A DNA stretch of 39,844 nt from PBB1 sp046154125 (GTDB lineage Bacteria; Pseudomonadota; Gammaproteobacteria; Burkholderiales; Burkholderiaceae_C), in assembly GCA_046154125.1 (NCBI GenBank), contig JBJXEJ010000069.1, positions 1 through 39,844 of the forward strand. The letters are read 5' to 3'. Position numbers and translations under genes: made by a program. Within the stretch, counting starts at the first letter, position 1, and each line of letters begins with the position of its first letter. Positions 32,464 to 39,844 of the stretch are shown piece after piece. A model generated the notes under the pieces. It searched no databases, was not told the DNA's origin, and saw only the letters and a program-made list of their open reading frames with translations.

Positions 32464-33729
32464 ATGAGCAAGAGCAAGAACAGCCAGGCGCTGGCGGTGC
32501 TGCTGGTGAGCACGCTGGCGTTCACCGTGTGCTTCATGGTGTGGATGATGTTCGGCGTGATCGGCATCCCGATCAAGAAGACGCTGGGCCTCAATGCGAC
32601 TGAATTCGGTCTGCTGACGGCGACGCCGGTGCTCACCGGCTCGCTGATCCGCGTGCCGCTGGGCATCTGGACGGACAAGTACGGCGGCCGCATCGTGATG
32701 GCGCTGCTGATGGCCTGCACCGTGCCGGCCATCTGGCTGATGAGCTATGCCACCGCCTACTGGCACTTCCTGGTCATCGGCCTGTTCGTCGGGCTGGCGG
32801 GCGGGTCGTTCTCGGTCGGCACGCCGTACGTCGCGCGCTGGTTTCCGAAGAACCGGCAGGGCTTCGCGATGGGTATCTACGGCGCTGGCAACTCGGGCGC
32901 AGCGGTCAACAAGTTCGTCGCTCCGGCGCTGGTGGTGGCCTTCGGCTGGACGATGGTGCCGCAGGTCTACGCGGCCGTGATGCTCGGCACGCTGGTGCTG
33001 TTCTGCATGTTCAGCTCCAGCGACCCGGCGCACCTCGTGCCCAGCCAGACCCGGTTCTCGGACCAGTTGCGTGCCTTGAAGGACCCGAAGGTCATCAAGT
33101 ACTGCCAGTACTACTCCATCGTGTTCGGTGGCTATGTGGGCCTGAGCCTGTGGATGGTCCAGTACTACATCGGCGAATTCGGGCTTGACATCCGCAGCGC
33201 CGCGCTGCTCGCTGCGTGCTTTTCGCTGCCCGGCGGCGTGCTGCGCGCGGTGGGCGGCTGGCTGTCCGACAAGTACGGCGCGCACAGCGTGACGTGGTGG
33301 GTGATGTGGGCGAGCTGGATCTGCCTGTTCCTGCTGAGCTACCCGCAGACCGACTTCACGGTGCTGACCGTCACCGGTCCGAAGACCTTTCACCTGGGCC
33401 TGAACGTCTACGCCTTCACCGGCCTGATGTTCCTGCTGGGCATCGCCTTCGCCTTCGGCAAGGCTTCGGTCTTCAAGTACATCGCCGACGACTACCCCAC
33501 CAACATCGGCACGGTCAGCGGCATCGTCGGCCTGGCCGGAGGAATGGGCGGGTTCGTGCTGCCCATCCTGTTCGGCGCGCTGATGGACCTCACCGGCGTG
33601 CGCTCGAGCGCTTTCATGCTGATGTATGGCGTGGTGTGGGTCTCGCTGATCTGGATGTACTGGACCGAGGTGCGCCGCACCGAAGTCATGGGTCCGCGGT
33701 CCCCGGCATCGCAGTCCTTCGCCCGCTAG
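32464..33729 (+). CDS. narK: Nitrate/nitrite MFS transporter NarK1-type
   Basis: A 421-residue MFS protein with 12 predicted helices. The nitrate/nitrite porter signature is in GLAGGSFSVGTPYVARWFPK and AMGIYGAGNSGAAVNKF, with a second glycine-rich motif in the C-half (GLAGGMGGFVLPILFG). NarK1-type proteins are thought to import nitrate with protons to start nitrate respiration before nitrite builds up. The ATG at 32464 follows CAGG very closely, so its ribosome site is weak. It is the first gene behind the FNR box, and narK2 follows after 25 bases. The paired narK1 and narK2 arrangement is common in denitrifying betaproteobacteria. Confidence 0.92.
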   Translation: MSKSKNSQALAVLLVSTLAFTVCFMVWMMFGVIGIPIKKTLGLNATEFGLLTATPVLTGSLIRVPLGIWTDKYGGRIVMALLMACTVPAIWLMSYATAYWHFLVIGLFVGLAGGSFSVGTPYVARWFPKNRQGFAMGIYGAGNSGAAVNKFVAPALVVAFGWTMVPQVYAAVMLGTLVLFCMFSSSDPAHLVPSQTRFSDQLRALKDPKVIKYCQYYSIVFGGYVGLSLWMVQYYIGEFGLDIRSAALLAACFSLPGGVLRAVGGWLSDKYGAHSVTWWVMWASWICLFLLSYPQTDFTVLTVTGPKTFHLGLNVYAFTGLMFLLGIAFAFGKASVFKYIADDYPTNIGTVSGIVGLAGGMGGFVLPILFGALMDLTGVRSSAFMLMYGVVWVSLIWMYWTEVRRTEVMGPRSPASQSFAR

Positions 33730-33754
33730 CGCCACTCAACCCCCGAGGAAGACC

Positions 33755-35410
33755 ATGAACACCACCCTCCGCGCCGCGGCGCAGGCCCCCGCGCCGAACC
33801 AGGGCGCCGACATCACCGACTGGCGTCCGGAAGACGAAACCTTCTGGGAATCCACCGGCAAGAAGATCGCTTACCGAAACCTGTGGATCTCCGTGCCTGC
33901 GCTGCTGTGCGGATTCGCTGTCTGGGGCATGTGGGGAATCATCACGGTGCAGATGCTCAACCTGGGATTTCCGTTCACCCAGGCCGAGTTGTTCACGCTC
34001 ACCGCCATCGCCGGCATCTCGGGCGCGACGATGCGCATCCCCGCCTCGTTCCTGATCCGTCTGGCCGGCGGTCGCAACACCATCTTCCTGACGACCGCGA
34101 TGCTGCTGGCGCCGGCCCTGGGCACCGGCCTCGCGCTGCAGCACAAGGACTGGCCGCTCTGGGCGTTCCAGCTGATGGCGTTGTGGTCGGGCGTCGGTGG
34201 CGGCAACTTCGCCAGCTCGATGTCGAACATCAGCACCTTCTTCCCGAAGCGACTGCAGGGAACGGCGCTCGGGCTGAATGCGGGTCTCGGCAATTTCGGT
34301 GTGACGACGATGCAGATCGTCATCCCGCTGGTCATGACGCTGGGCCTGTTCGGCAGCTTCGGCGGCGAGCCGATGGCGCTGCTGAAGGACAGCGGGTGGA
34401 TCTTCGGCAAGATCGTTGCCGGCACGCCGACCTGGATCCAGAACGCGGGCTTCGCCTGGCTGATCTCCCTGGTGCCGCTGTCCGTGCTGTGCTGGTTCGG
34501 CATGAACAACCTGAAGACGGTCTCCCCGGACACCGGCAACCCGGTGGTTGCCTTCGCCAAGATCACCTACCTGTACACGCTGGCGTTCGTTCCGGCGGTC
34601 TTCATGCTGTACCTGTACCTCCCGGCACCGACCGGACTGGGCCTCATCAGCATGTGGGTCGCCGTGCCGCTCGACATCGTGCTGGCACTGCTGACGATGC
34701 GGCTCGCCGCGTTCGGCGCGATGAAGGAGAACGTCGCCAAGCAGTTCGCCATCTTCGGCAACAAGCACACCTGGTCGATGACCGCGCTCTACATCGTCAC
34801 ATTCGGCTCTTTCATCGGATTCTCGATGGTGCTGCCGCTGGCGATCACCGTGATCTTCGGCTTCCAGCATGTGGCCGACGCATCCGGTGCGATGCAGCAT
34901 GCGCTGAAGAACCCGAATGCACCCTCGGCCCTGACCTACGCCTGGATCGGCCCCTTTGTCGGTGCCGCGGTGCGCCCCGTCGGCGGCTGGATCTCGGACA
35001 AGGTCGGCGGCTCGATCGTCACCCAGATCATCTCTGCGGTGATGGTGCTCGCCTCCGCCTCCGTGGGCTACGTGATGATGCAGGCCTACGGTTCGGCCAC
35101 GCCCGAGCAGTATTTCCCGGCCTTCCTCGGCCTGTTCATCGTGCTGTTCACCGCCAGCGGCATCGGCAACGGCTCGACCTTCCGCACCATCGGCGTCATC
35201 TTCGACCGCACGCAGGCCGGCCCCGTGCTCGGCTGGACTTCGGCGGTCGCCGCCTACGGCGCCTTCATCGCACCGGTGGTGATCGGCCAGCAGATCAAGG
35301 CCGGCACGCCGCAGTTCGCGATGTACGGATTTGCCGTTTTCTATGCGCTGTGCCTGGTGCTGAACTGGTGGTTCTACCTGCGCGCGAACGCGTATGTGAA
35401 GAACCCTTGA
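33755..35410 (+). CDS. narK: Nitrate/nitrite antiporter NarK2-type
   Basis: A 551-residue MFS protein, longer than NarK1. A soluble N-terminal extension of about 45 residues (DWRPEDETFWESTGKKIA) precedes the first helix, as is usual for NarK2-type porters. The nitrate signature is seen as SGVGGGNFASSMSNISTFFPK followed by GLNAGLGNFG. NarK2-type transporters exchange cytoplasmic nitrite for external nitrate. GAGGAAG lies before the ATG. narG begins 37 bases downstream, so the gene is in the same FNR-driven transcript. Confidence 0.92.
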   Translation: MNTTLRAAAQAPAPNQGADITDWRPEDETFWESTGKKIAYRNLWISVPALLCGFAVWGMWGIITVQMLNLGFPFTQAELFTLTAIAGISGATMRIPASFLIRLAGGRNTIFLTTAMLLAPALGTGLALQHKDWPLWAFQLMALWSGVGGGNFASSMSNISTFFPKRLQGTALGLNAGLGNFGVTTMQIVIPLVMTLGLFGSFGGEPMALLKDSGWIFGKIVAGTPTWIQNAGFAWLISLVPLSVLCWFGMNNLKTVSPDTGNPVVAFAKITYLYTLAFVPAVFMLYLYLPAPTGLGLISMWVAVPLDIVLALLTMRLAAFGAMKENVAKQFAIFGNKHTWSMTALYIVTFGSFIGFSMVLPLAITVIFGFQHVADASGAMQHALKNPNAPSALTYAWIGPFVGAAVRPVGGWISDKVGGSIVTQIISAVMVLASASVGYVMMQAYGSATPEQYFPAFLGLFIVLFTASGIGNGSTFRTIGVIFDRTQAGPVLGWTSAVAAYGAFIAPVVIGQQIKAGTPQFAMYGFAVFYALCLVLNWWFYLRANAYVKNP

Positions 35411-35447
35411 AGCACCCCTCGCACCACGAATCTCCCGGAGCTTGCAC

Positions 35448-38400
35448 ATGAGCCATTTTCTCGATCGCCTCAACTACTTCTCGCAGCCCCGCGAGGCCTT
35501 CTCCGGCGACCACGGTGTCACCACCGGTGAGGACCGGACCTGGGAAGACGCCTACCGCAACCGCTGGGCCCACGACAAGATCGTGCGCAGCACGCACGGT
35601 GTGAACTGCACCGGATCGTGCTCGTGGAAGATCTACGTCAAGGGCGGCATCGTCACCTGGGAGACGCAGCAGACCGACTACCCGCGCACCCGCTGGGACA
35701 TGCCCAACCACGAGCCGCGCGGCTGCGCGCGTGGTGCGAGCTACAGCTGGTACCTGTACAGCGCGAACCGGGTCAAGTACCCGATGGTTCGCGGACGGTT
35801 GCTCAAGTCCTGGCGTGAGGCTCGCCTGACGCACGATCCGGTCGATGCCTGGGCCAGCATCGTCGAGAGCGACGCGAAGCGCCGCGACTACCAGCAGGTG
35901 CGCGGCCTGGGTGGCTTCGTGCGCTCGAACTGGGACGAGGTCAACGAGATCGTCGCGGCGGCCAATGTGCACACGATCAAGAAGCACGGCGCCGACCGTG
36001 TCATCGGCTTCTCCCCGATCCCGGCGATGAGCATGGTCAGCTACGCCGCGGGATCGCGCTACCTCAGCCTGATTGGCGGCGTCTGCATGAGCTTCTACGA
36101 CTGGTACTGCGACCTGCCTCCGAGCAGCCCGCAGGTCTGGGGCGAGCAGACCGACGTGCCCGAATCGGCCGATTGGTACAACAGCAGCTTCATCATCGCC
36201 TGGGGTTCGAACGTGCCGCAGACGCGCACGCCCGACGCGCACTTCTTCACCGAGGTCCGCTACAAGGGTGCGAAGACCGTCGCGGTCACGCCCGACTATT
36301 CCGAGGTCGCCAAGCTGGCCGACATCTGGATGAACCCGAAGCAGGGCACCGACGCGGCGGTCGCGATGGCGATGGGCCACGTGATCCTGAAGGAGTTCTA
36401 CTTCCCCGGCGCCGGCAAGCAGCGCAGCGCGTACTTCGACGACTACGTGCGCCGCTACACCGACATGCCGATGCTGGTCATGTTGAAGGAACACACGCTG
36501 CCCGGCGGCGAGGTCATCACGGTGCCCGACCGCTACGTGCGTGCGTCCGACTTCAACGGCAAGCTCGGCCAGGCCAACAACCCGGAATGGAAGACCGTCG
36601 CCTTCGACGAGAGCGGCAAGGTGGTGCTGCCCAACGGTGCCATCGGCTTTCGCTGGGGCCCCGACGGCAGAGCCGACGAAGGCCAGTGGAATCTCGAGGC
36701 GAAGGAAGCACGCCACGGACATGAAGTGAAGCTGCAGTTGTCGGTCCTGGAAGGTATGGATCCCGGAACCGACACCGCGCGGGTCGGTTTCCCGTATTTC
36801 GGTGGAATCGCGAGCGAGAACTTTCCGAACAACAAGCAGACCGACGTGCTGGTGCGCACGGTGCCGGTCCGGCGCATTTCTCTTGGCAAGGCCGGCGAGG
36901 AGCGCAGCGCGCTGGTCGCCACGGTGTTCGACCTGCAGGTGGCCAACTACGGTGTCGCCCGCGGACTGCCAGGCGAGTTCGCCGCCGCCAACTTCGACGA
37001 GGACACGCCGTACACGCCGGCCTGGCAGGAGCGCATCACCGGCACGCCGCGCGCGCAGCTGATCACGGTGGCGTGCCAGTTCGCCGAGAACGCGCACAAG
37101 ACGCACGGCAAATCGATGGTGATCATCGGCGCCGCGATGAACCACTGGTACCACAGCGACATGAACTACCGCGGTGTCATCAACATGCTGATGATGTGCG
37201 GCTGCATCGGCCAGAGCGGTGGTGGCTGGGCGCACTACGTGGGGCAGGAGAAGTTGCGCCCGCAGACCGGCTGGACGGCGCTGGCCTTCGCGCTCGACTG
37301 GATCCGCCCGCCACGCCAGATGAACAGCACCAGTTTCTTCTACGCGCACACCGACCAGTGGCGCTACGAGAAGCTCGGCATGGACGAGGTGCTGTCGCCG
37401 CTGGCCGACAAGAAGCTGTATGCCGGCAGCATGATCGACTACAACGTGCGCGCCGAACGCATGGGCTGGTTGCCGACGGCGCCGCAGTTGCAGACCAACC
37501 CGATGCAGGTCGTGAAGGATGCCGCTGCTGCGGGCATGGAGCCGAAGGACTATGCGGTCAAGGGCCTGAAGGACGGCTCGCTCAAGCTGAGCTGCACCGA
37601 TCCGGACCACCCGGACAACTGGCCGCGCAACATGTTCGTGTGGCGCTCCAACATCCTGGGGTCGAGCGGCAAGGGCCATGAGTATTTCCTCAAGCACCTG
37701 CTCGGAACCAGCAATGGCGTGCAGGGCAAGGACCTGGGAGCCGAGGAGGCCAAGCCGACCGAGGTCGTCTGGCACGACAAGGCGCCGGAAGGCAAGCTCG
37801 ACCTGCTGGTCACGCTCGACTTCCGCATGAGCACCACGTGCCTGTACAGCGACATCGTGCTGCCGACGGCCACCTGGTACGAGAAGAACGACCTCAACAC
37901 CAGCGACATGCACCCGTTCATCCACCCGCTGTCGACCGCGGTCGACCCGGCCTGGCAGTCGCGCAGCGACTGGGACATCTACAAGGGCTTCGCGAAGAAG
38001 TTCAGCGAGGTCTGCGTCGGCCATCTCGGCGTCGAGCGCGAGCTGGTGCTGACGCCGCTGATGCACGACAGCCCGTCCGAGCTGGCGCAACCCTTCGATG
38101 TCAAGGACTGGAAGCGTGGCGAGTGCGAACTGATCCCCGGCAAGACCGCACCGAACATGCAGGTCGTCGAGCGTGACTACCCGAACGTCTTCAAGCGGTT
38201 CACCGCGCTCGGGCCGCTGATGAACAAGGTCGGCAACGGCGGCAAGGGCATCAGCTGGAACACGCAGACCGAGGTGAAGCAGCTCGGCGAGCTGAGCGGC
38301 CTGGTCACTGCCGAAGGGGTGACCTGCGGCATGCCGAAGATCGAGACCGACATCGACGCGTGCGAGGTGATCCTGCAGCTGGCACCCGAGACCAACGGTC

Positions 38401-39266
38401 ACGTGGCGGTCAAGGCGTGGCAGGCGCTGGGCAAGCAGACTGGCCTCGACCACACGCACCTGGCGATCCACCGCGAGGACGAGAAGATCCGCTTCCGCGA
38501 CGTGCAGGCGCAGCCGCGCAAGATCATCAGTTCGCCCACATGGAGCGGCATCGAGAGCGAGACCGTCTCGTACAACGCCGGCTACACCAACGTGCACGAG
38601 ATGATCCCGTGGCGCACGCTCACCGGGCGCCAGCAGTTCTACATGGACCACCCGTGGATGATCGCGTTCGGCGAAGGCTTCACCACCTACCGCCCGCCGG
38701 TCGACCTGAAGGCCACCGCCGGAATCCAGGGCATCAAGCCGAACGGCCACCCCGAGATCGCGCTGAACTTCATCACGCCGCACCAGAAGTGGGGCATCCA
38801 CAGCACCTATACCGACAACCTGCTGATGCTGACGCTCAGCCGGGGCGGTCCGTGCGTGTGGATGAGTGAAGACGACGCCAAGAAGGTGGGCATCGAGGAC
38901 AACGACTGGATCGAGCTGTTCAACCTGAACGGCGCCATCGCGGCGCGCGCGGTGGTCAGTCAGCGTGTCAAGCCGGGCATGGTGATGATGTACCACGCGC
39001 AGGAAAAGATCGTGAACACGCCGGGGTCCGAGATCACCGGCGTGCGCGGCGGCATCCACAACTCGGTGACACGCATCGTGCTCAAGCCCACGCACATGAT
39101 CGGCGGCTACGCGCAGTTCAGCTACGGCTTCAACTACTACGGAACCATCGGCACCAACCGCGACGAGTTCGTCGTGGTCCGCAAGATGAACAAGGTCGAC
39201 TGGCTCGACACGCCGGTTGCCAATGAACTGATCGTGCCGGTCCAGGCTCAGGGAGAAGTCGCATGA
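35448..39266 (+). CDS. narG: Respiratory nitrate reductase alpha subunit NarG
   Basis: A 1272-residue molybdenum bis-MGD enzyme. The FS0 [4Fe-4S] site is H50, C54, C58 and C93 (HGVNCTGSC, then PRGCARG). The Mo ligand Asp is D218 in SFYDWYCDLPPSSP, matching D222 of E. coli NarG. The following WGEQTDVPESADWYNS block is highly conserved. There is no Tat signal, as expected for the cytoplasm-facing membrane enzyme. It reduces nitrate to nitrite with electrons from quinol through NarI and NarH. The ATG at 35448 follows CGGAG; a TTG six bases earlier is less likely. The stop overlaps the narH start by four bases (ATGA). Length and motifs are normal, so it should be active. Confidence 0.97.
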   Translation: MSHFLDRLNYFSQPREAFSGDHGVTTGEDRTWEDAYRNRWAHDKIVRSTHGVNCTGSCSWKIYVKGGIVTWETQQTDYPRTRWDMPNHEPRGCARGASYSWYLYSANRVKYPMVRGRLLKSWREARLTHDPVDAWASIVESDAKRRDYQQVRGLGGFVRSNWDEVNEIVAAANVHTIKKHGADRVIGFSPIPAMSMVSYAAGSRYLSLIGGVCMSFYDWYCDLPPSSPQVWGEQTDVPESADWYNSSFIIAWGSNVPQTRTPDAHFFTEVRYKGAKTVAVTPDYSEVAKLADIWMNPKQGTDAAVAMAMGHVILKEFYFPGAGKQRSAYFDDYVRRYTDMPMLVMLKEHTLPGGEVITVPDRYVRASDFNGKLGQANNPEWKTVAFDESGKVVLPNGAIGFRWGPDGRADEGQWNLEAKEARHGHEVKLQLSVLEGMDPGTDTARVGFPYFGGIASENFPNNKQTDVLVRTVPVRRISLGKAGEERSALVATVFDLQVANYGVARGLPGEFAAANFDEDTPYTPAWQERITGTPRAQLITVACQFAENAHKTHGKSMVIIGAAMNHWYHSDMNYRGVINMLMMCGCIGQSGGGWAHYVGQEKLRPQTGWTALAFALDWIRPPRQMNSTSFFYAHTDQWRYEKLGMDEVLSPLADKKLYAGSMIDYNVRAERMGWLPTAPQLQTNPMQVVKDAAAAGMEPKDYAVKGLKDGSLKLSCTDPDHPDNWPRNMFVWRSNILGSSGKGHEYFLKHLLGTSNGVQGKDLGAEEAKPTEVVWHDKAPEGKLDLLVTLDFRMSTTCLYSDIVLPTATWYEKNDLNTSDMHPFIHPLSTAVDPAWQSRSDWDIYKGFAKKFSEVCVGHLGVERELVLTPLMHDSPSELAQPFDVKDWKRGECELIPGKTAPNMQVVERDYPNVFKRFTALGPLMNKVGNGGKGISWNTQTEVKQLGELSGLVTAEGVTCGMPKIETDIDACEVILQLAPETNGHVAVKAWQALGKQTGLDHTHLAIHREDEKIRFRDVQAQPRKIISSPTWSGIESETVSYNAGYTNVHEMIPWRTLTGRQQFYMDHPWMIAFGEGFTTYRPPVDLKATAGIQGIKPNGHPEIALNFITPHQKWGIHSTYTDNLLMLTLSRGGPCVWMSEDDAKKVGIEDNDWIELFNLNGAIAARAVVSQRVKPGMVMMYHAQEKIVNTPGSEITGVRGGIHNSVTRIVLKPTHMIGGYAQFSYGFNYYGTIGTNRDEFVVVRKMNKVDWLDTPVANELIVPVQAQGEVA

Positions 39267-39844
39267 AGATCCGCGCGCAAATCGGCATGGTGCTGAACCT
39301 CGACAAGTGCATTGGTTGCCACACCTGCTCGGTCACCTGCAAGAACGTCTGGACCAGCCGGCCCGGCATGGAATACGCCTGGTTCAACAACGTCGAGACC
39401 AAGCCCGGCATCGGCTATCCGAAGGAATGGGAGAACCAGGACAAGTGGAACGGCGGCTGGGTGCGCAAGGCCAACGGCTCGATCGAGCCGCGCCAGGGCG
39501 CCAAGTGGAAGCTGCTGATGCGCATCTTCGCCAACCCGAACCTGCCCGAGATCGACGACTACTACGAGCCGTTCACGTTCGACTACCAGCACCTGCAGTC
39601 GGCTCCCGAGATGAAGGCCACGCCGACCGCACGGCCGCGCAGCCTGATCACCGGCCAGCAGATGGAGAAGATCGTCTGGGGTCCGAACTGGGAGGAGATC
39701 CTCGGCGGCGAGTTCGCCAAGCGCAGCAAGGACAGCAACCTCGACAGCTTCGAGCAGGTGCAGAAGGACATGCTCGGCCAGTTCGAGAACACCTTCATGA
39801 TGTACCTGCCTCGGCTGTGCGAGCACTGCCTGAACCCGGCGTGC
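39263..39844 (+). CDS. narH: Respiratory nitrate reductase beta subunit NarH (5' part)
   Basis: The first 194 codons of the iron-sulfur electron-transfer subunit; the gene continues past the right edge. The first ferredoxin-type cluster motif is C16-x2-C19-x2-C22-x3-C26 (CIGCHTCSVTC). A second group, CEHCLNPAC, starts at C186 just before the edge. The NarH-specific insertion between these motifs, with WENQDKWNGGW and EEILGGEFAKRS, is present. It passes electrons from the NarI hemes to NarG. Its ATG overlaps the narG stop (ATGA). GGGAGAAG precedes it. narJ and narI are expected next but are outside the window. Confidence 0.96.
   Translation, partial: MKIRAQIGMVLNLDKCIGCHTCSVTCKNVWTSRPGMEYAWFNNVETKPGIGYPKEWENQDKWNGGWVRKANGSIEPRQGAKWKLLMRIFANPNLPEIDDYYEPFTFDYQHLQSAPEMKATPTARPRSLITGQQMEKIVWGPNWEEILGGEFAKRSKDSNLDSFEQVQKDMLGQFENTFMMYLPRLCEHCLNPAC

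Noticed and set aside
35295..39095. A 1266-codon open frame on the minus strand
   Set aside because: It is fully antisense to narG, whose motifs and length are unambiguous.

Overview
The window is about 67% GC chromosomal DNA from a facultatively denitrifying or nitrate-respiring betaproteobacterium, most likely of the order Burkholderiales (Rubrivivax/Leptothrix/Comamonadaceae type). This rests on gene content, high G/C at third codon positions, and the order narXL-narK1-narK2-narGH; the genus cannot be fixed from sequence alone. I saw no rRNA, tRNA, CRISPR array, insertion sequence or phage gene.

Region by region. (1) 1-3218, minus strand: a moxR-DUF58-DUF4381-vWA (Bat-type) operon whose last gene runs off the left edge. 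(2) 3344-7560, plus strand: a perfect FNR box followed by a truncated acetyl-CoA-synthetase-like gene with a degenerate P-loop and a P-type cation ATPase. (3) 7802-13187: glutamate racemase, an SRPBCC protein, a minus-strand pair encoding an archaeal-type AMP/thymidine phosphorylase and a class-III-like PRPP synthetase, and an RNase II-family exonuclease. (4) 13227-16084, minus strand: three unrecognised proteins and a Nu-class glutathione transferase. (5) 16172-17909, plus strand: a lower-GC patch with a 36-codon small ORF, a stand-alone SPASM-domain protein and a radical SAM protein without its own SPASM domain. (6) 18055-22681: a complete five-gene Liv-type ABC importer (two ATPases, binding protein, two permeases) closed by a strong hairpin. 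(7) 22747-26542: an unknown protein, a 49-residue lmo0937-like membrane protein, and a secreted FecR/DUF6600 protein with a long Ala/Glu/Arg tail. (8) 26776-29627: a thiolase gene split by an in-frame TGA, overlapping an OFA-family MFS transporter. (9) 29703-39844: the nitrate respiration locus narX-narL-(FNR box, 5' hairpin)-narK1-narK2-narG-narH, cut by the right edge inside narH.

How it fits together. Two perfect TTGAT-N4-ATCAA boxes, one before the synthetase-like gene and one overlapping the narL stop codon, suggest that both the ATPase cluster and the nitrate reductase operon are switched on by FNR at low oxygen. NarX/NarL adds nitrate sensing; NarK1 and NarK2 move nitrate and nitrite; NarGH (with NarJI expected beyond the edge) reduces nitrate at the membrane. 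The phosphorylase/PRPP synthetase pair points to AMP and phosphoribosyl metabolism near the oxygen-regulated cluster, but shared control is not shown. The best candidate for something undescribed is the small ORF/SPASM/radical SAM group at 16172-17909. Next are the FNR-linked degenerate synthetase and the bacterial AMP-phosphorylase/PRPP-synthetase pair without RuBisCO.
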